Assembly (NCBI GenBank): GCA_017617415.1
Contig: JAFZWH010000074.1
Span: forward strand, 1-43,293
Origin: Victivallales bacterium
GTDB taxonomy: Bacteria > Verrucomicrobiota > Lentisphaeria > Oligosphaerales > Oligosphaeraceae
Direction: 5' to 3'
Length of the DNA stretch: 43,293 nt
The notes under the pieces were generated by a model. That model saw nothing but the letters and a program-made list of their open reading frames with translations, was not told where the DNA came from and searched no databases. A program made the position numbers and the translations under genes. Shown here piece by piece: positions 1 through 9,575 of the stretch; within the stretch, counting starts at the first letter, position 1; every line of letters starts with the position of its first letter.

Positions 1-1305
1 ACCGCCTCATCGGGCATCTCGAAAGACGCAGTGCCCTCGCCTGTCGTGAAATCAACTGACGGCGTGAGAGTCCACTCGATGTCGTAGTCGGAGACCAGCG
101 CGCCGTCTGGCAGAGTCGCCGTCGCCGTGACCATCTCGCCAGCTGCGGCATAGGACTTTTTCGCAGTTGCACCGACGACAGTGACAGGATAAAGATCCAG
201 GGCACCAGTGCAGGTCACCGCGATCTCCGATGCAGGCATCACGAAACGAACAACACCTGCATCTATTTCAATGAAATCAACTTCCGGCACACTTTCCCAG
301 GACAAATCGAAATCCGTGGCAGATGTTCCTTCAGGCAACATCGCCGTGACCATGACCGTCTCGCCACGGGCGGCGATCTCTTTGTCCGCAGTGCAACCAT
401 TCGCTGTGACCACGTAGGTCTTCAGTGTGGCAACGCAGGTCACCTCCACCGCCTCGGTGGGCATCTCGAAGGACACCATGCCTTCGCCTTCGGCGAACTC
501 GATTGACGGAGCAAAGGTCCATTCGAAGTCGTAATCGGAGACCAACGCGTCTTCCGGCAGAAGTGCCGTCACCGTGACCGTCTCGCCACGGTTGGCAGAC
601 GATTTGTCCGCAGTAGCACCTGTCACCGTGATAGCATAGGTCTTCAGCGTGGTGACGCACGACACGCTGACTGCCTCGGTGGGCATCGTGAACGACGCGG
701 TACCATCGCCTTCGGTGAACTCGACCGTCGGGACGGAGGTCCACTCGATGTCGTAGTCGGAGGCAAGCGAGTCTTCCGGGAGAGTCGCCGTCACCGTGAC
801 CGTCTCGCCACGAGTGGCAGACGATTTGTCCGCAGTAGCACCTGACACCATAACCGTATAGGTCTTCGGCGTGGCAGAGCACGTCACGCTGACCGCCTCG
901 GCGGGCATCGTGAAAAACGCTGTGCCTTCGTTCACGGTAAACTCGACAGTCGGCACGGAACTCCATGCAAAGTCGTAGTCGGAGACCAATGCTTCCTCCG
1001 GCAGAAGCGCCGTCATTGTCACCATCTCGCCACGGGCGGCAATCAACTTGTCCGCCGTTCCCCCTGTTGCCGTGACCCCATAGGTCTTCAGCGTGGCGAC
1101 GCAGTTTACCTCGACCGCCTCGGCGGGCATCTCGAAGGACGCGGTGCCATCGCCTGTCGTGAACTCGACCGCAGGCGCGAAGATCCACTCGATGTCATAG
1201 TCGGAGACTAACGCGCCATCCGGCAGAGTCGCCGTAACCATGACCGTCTCACCACGAGCGGCAACCGACTTGTCCGCCAAACAGCCAGTCGTCGTGACCG
1301 CGTAG
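1..1305 (-). repeat. 222-bp in-frame tandem repeats (74-residue units)
   Basis: The conserved Lys-Thr-Tyr that opens each unit recurs at exact 222-base steps (about 1303, 1081, 859, 637 and 415). The last step, to about 190, is 225 bases. Each unit reads roughly KTYxVTVTGxTADKSxAxRG, then a variable part, then SFEMPAEAVEVTCVATL. The FxMPxEAVxV ending is typical of bacterial surface repeat domains of the divergent InlB-B/Flg_new_2 type. The array continues past the left edge. The repeats probably form a stalk for the N-terminal enzyme domain. Confidence 0.9.
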
Positions 1306-3119
1306 GTCTTCAGCGTAAAGAGCGCGAGGTAGTCTGCATCCGCATACGCAGTAATGGCGTATGACTCCTCGCTGGAAACCAGTTCGTCATTCAGGAACCA
1401 TCCAGAGAAGAGGTAATCTTCGGCAGGAACGGCGGTAAGGGTGGTCGTCGTTCCGTAGTCAAAAACTCCTCCACCGGAGACTTGGCCGCCTACTTCCGAG
1501 GAGCCCGTCACGGTGATGGCAATTGGCGGGTAATCCACCGAAATGTCGCATTGGCCGGAGATGTTCTCGCGACTTGTCGCATAAATCGTGGCAGTTCCAG
1601 GCGCAGCCAAGGAGATGGTTGCCTGCCCATGGGAGTCCACAGTGGCCACCGCCTCATTGTCCGAACTCCACGTGAGCACCTGCCAAGAGGCATTGGCCGG
1701 AGCCACCATTGCGGAGAGTTGGAGGCTTTGGGTGCCTCCAGCGTTCAAGACATCGTATTCTTGAGTCGCAGGGGCGACCGTCACCTGGGTCACCGGAACC
1801 CACGGCAAAGGCAACATGGCGCTTTCACCGCCAGGGGACTGGCGAATCACGGCATACAGATTGGCACCATCGCTCAGCCAAAGTCCATAGCAGTAGCCCG
1901 TGTCCGGCAAATCCGCTGTCAAGGTCGTAGTGGCCATGGTGTCGGGGTCGCAGAGCAACACGGAATCGCGGGTGCTAATAGCCAGCAATCCGTGGAAAGT
2001 CGCCAGTTGGTAGAATTTTCCAGTCCAGTAGGAATTGGGCTTCCCCCAGACATTCCAGCGGACATCCGGAAGGTCAAGAACCTTCTCGCCCTGACCAGTT
2101 TCCAAGTCGTAGGCATATAACTCATTCTTGGTTTTTGACACAGCATACCCACGGCCGGCAAAGCAGGGAACCGCCCCAGAGGCAAAGGACTCCTCATCAT
2201 TCCAAAAATAGTCGTCAAAACGGGTGCTGTTACAAACATAGAGCGGATAATCCCAGACGGGATGCTCCAGGCTTTTGATCGCCGTGTCGCTTTTCAGAAA
2301 ATTCTCATGGTAAAACTTCTCGGGTTTACTGTATCCAGATGTAACCGGATCATCCCACGTCACATCGACATGATACCATTCGCCGTCGATATACACCGCA
2401 TTCCAGGCGTGATTCATGGAATCAGATGCGATGTAATCCACGGGAACGCCAACCTTGCGCAGCAAATGAGCATAGCTGATGGCGTAGCCGGCGCACACCG
2501 CACGCTTGAGCACCAGCGCACCATAGGCATCCCGAATATGGGACAGACTCGCGGTTTCGTCGTATTCGCAATTGGAACATACAAAGTCGTGGAGGACAAG
2601 CGCCTTCTCCAGGTCGCTCATATTGTCGGACACCAAAGACAATGCGTTTTGGACCGCCTGCTCCAGTTCGGCCTTCATCTCCGCCAGGGCAGCGGCGTCC
2701 GTGACCGTGTATTGGGGACGAACCTTAATAACAACTCCGCCACTACTCACTATCCCCCAGTTGGTGGAATTGACATGGAAAATCTCGCCATGTTTACAAA
2801 GGATATTAATGTAATAATTCCCCAAGTCGGCCTTGGCTAGTTTATATCCGGAGACGTCGATTTCGGCGGCGAGGCGTGCCCATCCATCGACCAGCGTCGC
2901 CTCCAAGGCCTCGTTCTTGCCGAGATAATTGGCTTCGCCTTCGCCACGCAGCTCATCGTGGCGGATTGGCGGCAGGAAAGCACCGGCAATGAGCGTGCTC
3001 CCGTCGAAATATTCCACTTGCTCATCGGCAATCTCCGCTGTCCAGAGCGGGCACAGCGACAGCAGCATCAGACAGCCCCAGAAAAACCGCCTGGAGAATC
3101 GCTTTAAACCATGGGTCAT
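1..3119 (-). CDS. Secreted transglutaminase-like protein with tandem repeat domains (3' end outside window)
   Basis: Open from an ATG at 3119 to the left edge, about 1,039 codons with no stop, so the C-terminus is missing. An N-terminal signal peptide (basic start, then a Leu-rich core) precedes a transglutaminase/cysteine-protease-like core. Its likely triad is Cys209 (RAVCAGYA), His237 (MNHAWNAV) and Asp252 (YHVDVTWDDP). These motifs match the bacterial transglutaminase-like superfamily, whose members crosslink or cleave peptides. A region resembling a propeller or substrate-reading domain follows, then a Big_2-like Ig domain, one InlB-B-type repeat and at least six 74-residue repeats. The protein is probably exported, as a surface or extracellular enzyme. 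Start: three ATGs lie at 3128, 3122 and 3119; an AAGGG at 3129-3133 is spaced best for the last two. The true substrate is unknown. Confidence 0.85.
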   Translation of the reverse strand, partial: MTHGLKRFSRRFFWGCLMLLSLCPLWTAEIADEQVEYFDGSTLIAGAFLPPIRHDELRGEGEANYLGKNEALEATLVDGWARLAAEIDVSGYKLAKADLGNYYINILCKHGEIFHVNSTNWGIVSSGGVVIKVRPQYTVTDAAALAEMKAELEQAVQNALSLVSDNMSDLEKALVLHDFVCSNCEYDETASLSHIRDAYGALVLKRAVCAGYAISYAHLLRKVGVPVDYIASDSMNHAWNAVYIDGEWYHVDVTWDDPVTSGYSKPEKFYHENFLKSDTAIKSLEHPVWDYPLYVCNSTRFDDYFWNDEESFASGAVPCFAGRGYAVSKTKNELYAYDLETGQGEKVLDLPDVRWNVWGKPNSYWTGKFYQLATFHGLLAISTRDSVLLCDPDTMATTTLTADLPDTGYCYGLWLSDGANLYAVIRQSPGGESAMLPLPWVPVTQVTVAPATQEYDVLNAGGTQSLQLSAMVAPANASWQVLTWSSDNEAVATVDSHGQATISLAAPGTATIYATSRENISGQCDISVDYPPIAITVTGSSEVGGQVSGGGVFDYGTTTTLTAVPAEDYLFSGWFLNDELVSSEESYAITAYADADYLALFTLKTYAVTTTGCLADKSVAARGETVMVTATLPDGALVSDYDIEWIFAPAVEFTTGDGTASFEMPAEAVEVNCVATLKTYGVTATGGTADKLIAARGEMVTMTALLPEEALVSDYDFAWSSVPTVEFTVNEGTAFFTMPAEAVSVTCSATPKTYTVMVSGATADKSSATRGETVTVTATLPEDSLASDYDIEWTSVPTVEFTEGDGTASFTMPTEAVSVSCVTTLKTYAITVTGATADKSSANRGETVTVTALLPEDALVSDYDFEWTFAPSIEFAEGEGMVSFEMPTEAVEVTCVATLKTYVVTANGCTADKEIAARGETVMVTAMLPEGTSATDFDLSWESVPEVDFIEIDAGVVRFVMPASEIAVTCTGALDLYPVTVVGATAKKSYAAAGEMVTATATLPDGALVSDYDIEWTLTPSVDFTTGEGTASFEMPDEA

Positions 3120-3220
3120 CATGTTCATCCCTTAACAAAGATAAGAGCCGAATCACAAGAGTCTTCTGTATTATGTATTATTTGATAATATATATGACTT
3201 TGGAAGACCAACCCGTCCAA

Positions 3221-4309
3221 TCAATTATCCAAATGGAGTTCCTGGGCAAGACGTTGTTCGGCGTCGGCAGCACGGATTTCACCAAGCAGACCATCGAGGT
3301 CGCCATCGATAATGGCAGGCAGGTCGTAGCGGGTGATATTGAAACGGTGGTCGGTCACGCGGTTCTGCGGGAAGTTATAAGTGCGTGCTTTCTCGGAACG
3401 GTCGCCGCTACCAATTTGACTACGGCGCTCCGCGGCATTCTTGGCATCTTCCTCCTGCTGACGGCGCTCCAGAAGCCGTGAGCGCAAGATGCGCATGGCG
3501 ATTTCCTTGTTCTTGTGCTGAGAACGCTCCTGCTGGCTTGCCACGAAGTCTCCCGTAGGCAAATAAGTCACCCGCACGGCAGAGTCGGTCCGGTTCACGC
3601 CCTGGCCACCAGCGCCGGAGGACCGGAATACATCAATGCGAAGGTCTTCTGGTTTCAGCTCTATATCCACATCTTGCGCCTCCGCCATCACCGCTACGGT
3701 TGCCGTGGAAGTGTGGATGCGCCCCTGGGTCTCCGTAGTAGGCACACGCTGCACACGATGCACGCCAGACTCAAAATGGAGCAGGCTCCACGCCTCGTCG
3801 CCACGCACCATGAACGAGACATTCTTGATGCCGCCGACTTCGGTCTCGCCCAAGTCGAGCATCTCGACATGCCAGCCTTTCGTCTCGCAGTAGCGCATAT
3901 ACATGCGATAGAGGTCGCCTGCGAAAAGGCTCGCCTCGTCGCCACCAGCGGCCGGACGAATTTCCACGATGACGTCGCGCCCCTCGTTGGGATGGCTGGG
4001 CAGAATCAGCATCTTGAGGCGCTGCTCCAGGGGAGACACCCTCCCCTGCAGTTCTTCTAAATCCGCCGTGATCATCTCAGCCATCTCGGGGTCGCTGTTC
4101 TCGGCGAGCATCTCCTTGTTTTCGACAATCTGCTGCTGGACAGAATTGAACTCGTTCCACGCCTCCTGAAGTTGCTTGAGCTTCTGGTACTCGCGGTTCA
4201 TCGCCTGAAAACGATCGTTAGAACCGCTGTTGAAATCAAAATGGCTGATTTCGTTCTCCAGTTCCGCCAGACGGCTGGCGCTATTTTGGATGTAACCGGC
4301 TAAATCCAT
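3221..4309 (-). CDS. prfA: Peptide chain release factor 1
   Basis: Class I release factor that reads UAA/UAG in the ribosomal A site and triggers hydrolysis of peptidyl-tRNA. The 362-residue product has normal family length. The catalytic GGQ is at residues 234-236 in SSGAGGQGVNRTDSAVR. The codon-recognition PxT motif, which marks RF1 rather than RF2, is at 190-192 and reads PTT (RVPTTETQGRIHTS). An in-frame TTG lies two codons upstream at 4315, but ATG at 4309 gives the usual N-terminus. No Shine-Dalgarno is visible; a heptamer repeat abuts the start. It lies downstream of rpmE, a common arrangement, but a terminator separates the two. Confidence 0.97.
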   Translation of the reverse strand: MDLAGYIQNSASRLAELENEISHFDFNSGSNDRFQAMNREYQKLKQLQEAWNEFNSVQQQIVENKEMLAENSDPEMAEMITADLEELQGRVSPLEQRLKMLILPSHPNEGRDVIVEIRPAAGGDEASLFAGDLYRMYMRYCETKGWHVEMLDLGETEVGGIKNVSFMVRGDEAWSLLHFESGVHRVQRVPTTETQGRIHTSTATVAVMAEAQDVDIELKPEDLRIDVFRSSGAGGQGVNRTDSAVRVTYLPTGDFVASQQERSQHKNKEIAMRILRSRLLERRQQEEDAKNAAERRSQIGSGDRSEKARTYNFPQNRVTDHRFNITRYDLPAIIDGDLDGLLGEIRAADAEQRLAQELHLDN

Positions 4310-4333
4310 AATCAATTAGCAATTAGCAATTGC
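4310..4333 (-). repeat. Heptamer repeat abutting the prfA start codon
   Basis: Read on the minus strand, GCAATT is followed by GCTAATT, GCTAATT and GATTATG. The ATG of prfA is the last three bases of the fourth 7-base unit. There is no Shine-Dalgarno between repeat and ATG. The same GCTAATT unit precedes pyrD at 17101 and recurs at 40622. Confidence 0.85.
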
Positions 4334-4354
4334 GCGAGGCAATACTTCGCTCAT

Positions 4355-4398
4355 TAAAAAAGGCCACGCCCTGTGGAAAAAAATCCAAAGGCGTGGCC
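4355..4398 (-). terminator. Intrinsic terminator after rpmE
   Basis: A 9-bp perfect stem, GGCCACGCC (4362-4370) with GGCGTGGCC (4390-4398), is followed on the minus strand by a run of seven T (4355-4361). It ends transcription from the rpsO-pnp-rpmE side, so prfA probably needs its own promoter. Confidence 0.88.
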
Positions 4399-4438
4399 GA
4401 ATGAAGTTAGACAAACGACCCGCAAGGGGCCGAAGCAA

Positions 4439-4669
4439 CTACTTCTTCTTCTTTTTGAGAGCCTCAAAGTCAACGTTCGCGAAACGGCGACGGAAGGCGT
4501 CAACGCGTCCTTCCGTATCGACAAGCTTCTGCTTGCCAGTGTAGAAGGGGTGGCACTTCGCGCAGATACCGATGGACTGCTTGGGCATCGTGGACTCGCA
4601 CTCGAAGGTGGCGCCGCAGGCGCAGGTCACCGTGCACTTGACGTACTTGGGATGGATGTTTTCCTTCAT
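4439..4669 (-). CDS. rpmE: 50S ribosomal protein bL31 (zinc-binding form)
   Basis: The 76-residue product matches bL31: MKENIHPKY start, Cys16/Cys18 and Cys36/Cys39 (CACGATF and [12 protein letters not shown]) for zinc, and the typical end [14 protein letters not shown] followed by a lysine-rich tail. Keeping all four cysteines makes it the zinc-containing C+ paralogue; the zinc-free form used in zinc starvation is not in the window. An AAGGAAA Shine-Dalgarno lies about 7 bases before ATG 4669. It is 51 bases from the pnp stop, so it is probably co-transcribed with pnp. Confidence 0.97.
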   Translation of the reverse strand: MKENIHPKYVKCTVTCACGATFECESTMPKQSIGICAKCHPFYTGKQKLVDTEGRVDAFRRRFANVDFEALKKKKK

Positions 4670-4720
4670 GACCGGATTTCCTTATGTAAATTACTTGTAA
4701 CCAATTAGTTATGACAATCA

Positions 4721-6820
4721 CTACAGATCTGCCAGAGCGGCCTTGCGGGAGAGCCGGACACGTCCGCGATCATCGATGTCAATCACCTTCACGGTGATTT
4801 CGTCGCCGACCTTGCAGATATCCTCGACAGTCTTGACACGGTAGTTGGCCAGTTCGGAGATGTGAACCATCCCCTCCTGCCCAGGCATGATTTCCACAAA
4901 GGCACCGAATTCCTTGACGGTCTTGACGACGCCCTTGTAGATTTTTCCAATCTCGACTTCGCCGGTCAGGGATTCGACCTCGTAACGGGCTTGATCCATC
5001 GCGGCCTTGGAGTTCACGAAGATGCGGACGGTGCCGTCCTCCTCGACATTGATCTGGGCGCCAGTGCGATCCTGGATTCCGCGGATGTTCTTTCCGCCAG
5101 GGCCAATCAGCGCACCAATCTTCTCGGGGTTGATCTTCACGGTGCAGACCTGTGGGGCATTCGGAGAGAGCTCGGCGCGTGGCTTGGCCAGGCAGGCGGT
5201 AAGAATCTCGCGAATCTTCGCACGGGCGGCCTTGTTGCGCAGCATCGCCTGATACATCCCCTCGATGTCGAGGCCGGCAATCTTGAGATCCAGCTGGAAG
5301 CCGGTGATTCCCTTGGTGGTTCCGGCGACCTTGAAGTCCATATCACCATAGTGATCCTCGCTGCCGAGGATGTCGGTGAGGAACTCGCGATGGTCGGTGC
5401 CGGTCACCAAACCGATGGAGATGCCGATGACCGCGTCGGAGATTGGCACGCCAGCATCCATGAGCGCCAGCGAACCACCGCAGACGGTGGCCATCGAGCT
5501 GGAGCCGTTGGAACCCAGAATTTCGCTGGTCACGCGAACGGTGTACGGGAAATCGTCCACCGAAGGCATCGCCTGGCGGATGGAGCGCTCCGCAAGTGCG
5601 CCATGACCGATTTCACGACGGCCGGTGGAGCCGTAGCGACCGACTTCGCCAGTGCAGAAGTTCGGGAAGTTGTAGTGGAGGATGAAGTTCTTCTTCGCAG
5701 GACCGCCGGCGATGACGTCGTATTCCTGCGCATCGCCAGTCCCGGAGAGCGTCGCGGTCACCAGCGCCTGCGTGTCTCCACGCTTGAAGATGGCGGAGCC
5801 GTGCACAACGGGCAGCACGCCGACCTCGCAGGTGATGGGGCGCAACTCGTCCAACGCCCGTCCGTCCTGACGGACCTTCTTCTCCAGCACGAGATTGCGA
5901 ATCGCCTTCTCCTTGATGATCTCCCAGGCCAGCTCCGGATTCGGGGTGGCGCCGGTCTCGGGATCGGCAAATTTCGGCGGAACGGCCGCGACATACTCGG
6001 CCTTCAGCGCATTCTCCTGATCTTGGCGCGTCAACTTGTCCGGCGCGCACACGGCGGCGGAGAGCCGGTCGCCGATGAACTCTTCGGAGGCCTTCAGGAA
6101 CTCCGGACTCGGCAGATTGGAGACATACTCGAACTTTGCCTTGTTGACTTTCGCAGCCAGCTCCTGCTGGGCGGCGATCATCTTCTGGATGATGCCATCC
6201 GCAAACCACATCGCATCGCGCAGTTCCTCCTCGGAAATCTCCTTGGAGCAGCCCTCAATCATAATGGCCTTGCCGGCCACGCCAGAGTAAACCAGATCGA
6301 TGTCGCTCTGCTCCATCTCCGCATTGGAGGGGTTCGCAATGAACTCGCCGTTGATGCGCCCGACACGCAATGCGCCAACCGGACCATTCCACGGAATGTC
6401 CGAAACCATCAGCGCCGCGCTGGCACCAAGGATGGAGAGGACATCCGCCTCCTGCTTGCCGTCCGCAGACAGCAGCGTGGAGACAATCTGAACCTCGTTG
6501 TTGAAGCCTTCGGGGAAGAGCGGGCGCAACGGACGATCCGTCATGCGGGCAGTGAGAATTTCTTTCTCGGAGGGACGCCCTTCGCGCTTGAAGAAGCCGC
6601 CAGGAATCTTTCCGGCAGCCGCGAAGCGCTCGCGATATTCCACGGAGAGCGGGAAGAAGTCGATGCCCTCGCGCGGCGCGGCGGCGCAGGCACAGACCAA
6701 AACGGTGGTGTCCGCCTGACGGACGACCACGGAGCCATTGCACAAGAGCGCCAGCTTGCCCGTCTCAATCGAGAGGGACCTTCCGCCGCCCAAGTCGATA
6801 GTGATAGATTCTATGCTCAT
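4721..6820 (-). CDS. pnp: Polyribonucleotide nucleotidyltransferase (PNPase)
   Basis: Phosphorolytic 3'-to-5' exoribonuclease of mRNA decay. The 699-residue product has the full family layout: first RNase PH domain ([20 protein letters not shown]), helical linker, second RNase PH domain ([18 protein letters not shown], then [14 protein letters not shown]), KH domain at about residues 560-613 ([16 protein letters not shown]) and S1 domain at about 623-695 ([19 protein letters not shown]). Start ATG 6820 has GGGAG about 8 bases upstream. It directly follows rpsO in the classic rpsO-pnp pair. The 74-base gap repeats GGCTGGC and could fold, as in operons where PNPase autoregulates, but that is inference. 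Confidence 0.98.
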   Translation of the reverse strand: MSIESITIDLGGGRSLSIETGKLALLCNGSVVVRQADTTVLVCACAAAPREGIDFFPLSVEYRERFAAAGKIPGGFFKREGRPSEKEILTARMTDRPLRPLFPEGFNNEVQIVSTLLSADGKQEADVLSILGASAALMVSDIPWNGPVGALRVGRINGEFIANPSNAEMEQSDIDLVYSGVAGKAIMIEGCSKEISEEELRDAMWFADGIIQKMIAAQQELAAKVNKAKFEYVSNLPSPEFLKASEEFIGDRLSAAVCAPDKLTRQDQENALKAEYVAAVPPKFADPETGATPNPELAWEIIKEKAIRNLVLEKKVRQDGRALDELRPITCEVGVLPVVHGSAIFKRGDTQALVTATLSGTGDAQEYDVIAGGPAKKNFILHYNFPNFCTGEVGRYGSTGRREIGHGALAERSIRQAMPSVDDFPYTVRVTSEILGSNGSSSMATVCGGSLALMDAGVPISDAVIGISIGLVTGTDHREFLTDILGSEDHYGDMDFKVAGTTKGITGFQLDLKIAGLDIEGMYQAMLRNKAARAKIREILTACLAKPRAELSPNAPQVCTVKINPEKIGALIGPGGKNIRGIQDRTGAQINVEEDGTVRIFVNSKAAMDQARYEVESLTGEVEIGKIYKGVVKTVKEFGAFVEIMPGQEGMVHISELANYRVKTVEDICKVGDEITVKVIDIDDRGRVRLSRKAALADL

Positions 6821-6894
6821 TTCTACACTCCCTTAAAATTGAAGGCCAGCCTGGAGGCAGTTTTACGCCAGCCTCTTGGCTGAACCAGAGTCGG

Positions 6895-7158
6895 TTATCG
6901 GCGCAGACCCAGGGAGCCAATCAGAGCAGTGTAGCGAGCGTAGTCGTTGGCGGCGAGATAGCGCAGGAGCTTGCGGCGGCGATTGACCAGCGCAACCAGT
7001 CCGCGACGGGTGCTGAAGTCCTTCTTGTTGAGCTTGAGGTGCTCAGTGAGTTCAAGGATGCGTGCGGTCATAATGGCGACCTGGACCTCGACGGATCCCA
7101 CATCTCCCTCGGAACGCTTGTACTTCTGGATGACTTCCTGCTTTTGTTCTTTATTCAT
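6895..7158 (-). CDS. rpsO: 30S ribosomal protein uS15
   Basis: The 87-residue product matches uS15 throughout (KRSEGDVGSVEVQVAIMTAR, LTEHLKLNKKDFSTRRGL, VNRRRKLLRYL, YTALIGSLGLRR). It binds 16S rRNA in the platform. The frame is open further upstream to 7260, but the extra 34 residues are unlike S15, so MNKEQKQEV at 7158 is taken as the start. No Shine-Dalgarno is evident, which fits a gene that often controls its own translation. First gene of rpsO-pnp-rpmE. Confidence 0.97.
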   Translation of the reverse strand: MNKEQKQEVIQKYKRSEGDVGSVEVQVAIMTARILELTEHLKLNKKDFSTRRGLVALVNRRRKLLRYLAANDYARYTALIGSLGLRR

Positions 7159-7266
7159 GATTAGATGGTAGGTTGTTATCGCCAGACGGTCACCAAGCCA
7201 GATTGGGGAAGACCTTTCCCACTTGCAGTCATGGCCCAGCTTATAAAACCTCTGCGACAAACATAT

Positions 7267-7294
7267 AATTTAATGCCTATTCCCTGATTTTCAA
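7267..7294 (-). promoter_or_regulatory. Possible sigma70-type promoter for rpsO
   Basis: Minus-strand TTGAAA (7289-7294) and TAAATT (7267-7272) are separated by 16 bases, about 110 bases before the rpsO ATG. The -35 match is good and the -10 match only 4 of 6. The AT-rich gap between divergent genes (7159-7435) offers other -10-like sites, so this is tentative. Confidence 0.3.
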
Positions 7295-7435
7295 GCTCGT
7301 CATGATCATTTGGACAGCCCAAACAAAAAACTCCCAGAGATTTGACAATGCCCGCACACAATGCCCAATAGCATATTATATTAAAAGCAATTTCGTATCG
7401 TGCGCCACGCATCCTCATTTTCCAGGAAACAAGCC

Positions 7436-8005
7436 ATGCCTCAAATCCTAAAAGCGCTCTGCCTGCTTTTGGCCGTTTCCTTCCTCGCCTCCTGTAATGT
7501 TGGCACGGATAAAGGCAAAGACCAATCCGCCCCCAGCGACAGCGGTGAAAACCTTCCGGGCCAGCAGGAAAAGCCTTCTCCCGCCTTGGTCCCCAGGCCT
7601 CCGGAGCCGCAAATAGAATCCACGCCAAAAGGTTGGTATGATGACTACAATGCCGCCATGGCGGCAGCCCGCCAGACCAACCGACCGGTTTTCGTGCTCT
7701 TCACCGGATCTGACTGGTGCGGCTGGTGTATCAAACTGCGCAATGACGTCCTCACCCGGCCCGATTTCAAAAAGTTGGCCGCTGAAGAACTCATCCTGAT
7801 GTTCGTGGACTCGCCAGATGGATTCGCTTTGCCCCCGCGCGTCAAACAAGCCCATGAAATGCTTGCCCAGACACTCGGTGCGGGCGGCGGAGTTCCGCAT
7901 GCCATCTTGGTCTCGCCCGATGGCAAGAAGCTCGGCGACATTTCGGGATACCGCAAGGAGACCGAGTATCTTGACGAATTGCGTAAAATCATTCGCAGAA
8001 AATAG
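7436..8005 (+). CDS. Thioredoxin-like lipoprotein
   Basis: A 189-residue lipoprotein. The signal peptide ends in a lipobox, LASC with Cys20, then comes a Pro/Ser-rich linker to about residue 65 and a thioredoxin fold with CGWC at 95-98 (GSDWCGWCIKL). The region PHAILVSPDGKKL holds the cis-proline strand. It resembles thioredoxin_7-type proteins, which act as thiol reductases or disulfide-handling proteins at the membrane. ATG 7436 has AGGAAA 6 bases upstream; a GTG at 7400 would push the signal peptide inward. It is 35 bases upstream of the sigma factor gene and probably co-transcribed with it. The client protein is unknown. Confidence 0.88.
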   Translation: MPQILKALCLLLAVSFLASCNVGTDKGKDQSAPSDSGENLPGQQEKPSPALVPRPPEPQIESTPKGWYDDYNAAMAAARQTNRPVFVLFTGSDWCGWCIKLRNDVLTRPDFKKLAAEELILMFVDSPDGFALPPRVKQAHEMLAQTLGAGGGVPHAILVSPDGKKLGDISGYRKETEYLDELRKIIRRK

Positions 8006-8040
8006 GAACAACGCCATATAGACGGCGGTCTGACAATCCA

Positions 8041-9396
8041 ATGCCGGCAGAATCCTCCAATCCAAAGTTGTCTCCCCAGCCCCGCCGCAATGCGGTGAGG
8101 ATGCACAATGATGGCTGGATGAACAGCGCATGGAATAATTTTGAGCTGAATCCAACTTATATGCAGGAAGTGGGAACCTTCGAACTGCTGAATGCAGACG
8201 AAGAAGTCCGCTATGCCAAGGAATACAGCGAAGCACGAGCGCAAATCCATGGATTGCTCGCCCAATTCCCTCAAGTCATCATGGCAGAATTGGACATCCT
8301 CAGAAAACTGCCGCCAGGACAACTCTTGAGTTTCATTGAACTCGACCCCTGCAATGACGACCTTGTCTATAGCGATGATGCCCTGGAGAAACTCATCGCA
8401 CAGGCCATTGAAATGCTACTGGACAAGCGAAAGGAAATCCTTCGCCAATTCGCGCGGCTCCAGCCCTCGAAAAGCCGCAACGCTACCGAACATGCGGTCC
8501 AAGTGACAGGCGAGTGGCTTCCCCGCATCTTCAATCCAATTGTGAGAGAGTTCGGCAAATTCACTTTCCAGCCCTGCTTCTACTCCGCGTGTGTTGAACT
8601 CTTCATTCGAGGTGACTGGGAGACGACTGGTCTTGACGCAACGCAACGACACGCCTTGTCCACGCAAATGGAGGAAATCCACCAGCGTGCCATCAAAGCC
8701 ATGAACAACCTCGTCGAAGGCAATCTCCGACTGGTTATCTCCATTGCCCGTCACTTCGTATGTACATTGATGCCCCTCTCCGACTTGGTGCAAGAAGGCA
8801 ATATCGGGCTAATGCGCGCCGTGGAATCTTTCGAGTACCAGCGTGGACATCGTTTCTCCACTTATGCTTCCTACTGGATTCGCCAATCCATTACTCATGC
8901 TCTGAATGTAAACGGACGCTCCATCCGCATCCCGGTCAATATCGTGCGTCAGCTCTCCAAAATTCACCGCATGGAGCGGGAATTCCTCCAGGAGCAGGGA
9001 CGCCCGCCTTCCATCGAGGAACTGGCAAGCCTCGTGGGACTCTCGGTGCCACGAATCCGTGCACTGCTGAAGATGGGACAGCAGCCACTCTCCTTGCAAG
9101 CCATCGCCACCGAGGACCGCGACTGGAATGACATTCTGGCTGACGAACAGAGTACAACCCACCAGACCGACAACGGGCACGATATCACCAAGACCGTACT
9201 GGAGGTCTTGGAACCTCGTGAGCGTGAAATCCTGATGCGTCGCTTTGGACTCCTGGGGCATTCGGTGGAAACCCTGGAACAGGTCGCCAAGCATTTTGGC
9301 CTCACCGGTGAAAGGATCCGTCAATTGGAAGCAATTGCTCTCCGCAAATTACGCAAACCGGAAAGCAACAGTCTGCTGGATGATATTGAAAAATAG
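8041..9396 (+). CDS. RNA polymerase sigma factor, RpoD/sigma70 family
   Basis: A 451-residue sigma70-family factor. Region 1.2 is at about 41-75 (MQEVGTFELLNADEEVRYAK), followed by a poorly conserved stretch to about 220. Region 2 is at about 221-290 (LVEGNLRLVISIARHF, DLVQEGNIGLMRAVESFEY, FSTYASYWIRQSI). Region 3 follows (IRIPVNIVRQLSKI). Region 4 at about 387-447 ends in a helix-turn-helix (VETLEQVAKHFGLTGERIRQ). It is smaller than a typical primary sigma and lacks the acidic 1.1 region, so it may be a group 2 factor rather than the housekeeping RpoD. No Shine-Dalgarno is clear before ATG 8041; an in-frame ATG at 8101 is the alternative. Confidence 0.92.
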   Translation: MPAESSNPKLSPQPRRNAVRMHNDGWMNSAWNNFELNPTYMQEVGTFELLNADEEVRYAKEYSEARAQIHGLLAQFPQVIMAELDILRKLPPGQLLSFIELDPCNDDLVYSDDALEKLIAQAIEMLLDKRKEILRQFARLQPSKSRNATEHAVQVTGEWLPRIFNPIVREFGKFTFQPCFYSACVELFIRGDWETTGLDATQRHALSTQMEEIHQRAIKAMNNLVEGNLRLVISIARHFVCTLMPLSDLVQEGNIGLMRAVESFEYQRGHRFSTYASYWIRQSITHALNVNGRSIRIPVNIVRQLSKIHRMEREFLQEQGRPPSIEELASLVGLSVPRIRALLKMGQQPLSLQAIATEDRDWNDILADEQSTTHQTDNGHDITKTVLEVLEPREREILMRRFGLLGHSVETLEQVAKHFGLTGERIRQLEAIALRKLRKPESNSLLDDIEK

Positions 9397-9516
9397 CGCG
9401 GGTGACGGCGGACGCCAGAGCGGGACGCCGACGGCACCCTCCTTACAGAACGCTCACCCTGTTCCAAAGGTTTTTCCTGAGCACTTCCAAGTAAAGTATA
9501 TAAATTCTCCTAAAAT

Positions 9517-9549
9517 AAAATCGGCGGGCCTTTTAAACCCGCCGATTTT
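9517..9549. terminator. Bidirectional terminator
   Basis: AAAATCGGCGGG (9517-9528) pairs perfectly with CCCGCCGATTTT (9538-9549) around a 9-base loop. A/T runs flank both sides. It serves the sigma factor gene on the plus strand and the convergent gene ending at 9576 on the minus strand. Confidence 0.9.
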
Positions 9550-9575
9550 GCATATAAAGGCAATGGTTCTGCGTC

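Noticed and set aside
331-1188. 285-residue open frame in another minus-strand frame of the repeat region
   Set aside because: It results from repetition of the 222-bp unit in the wrong frame; the frame linked to the signal peptide and transglutaminase core is the real one.
3167-3186. Two-unit TGTATTA heptamer between the transglutaminase-like gene and prfA
   Set aside because: Only two copies in an AT-rich gap and not next to a start codon, so chance is sufficient.
4862-6883. 673-residue open frame antisense to pnp
   Set aside because: It is a codon-bias shadow of pnp: it covers the conserved PNPase domains on the other strand and shows no recognisable domain of its own.
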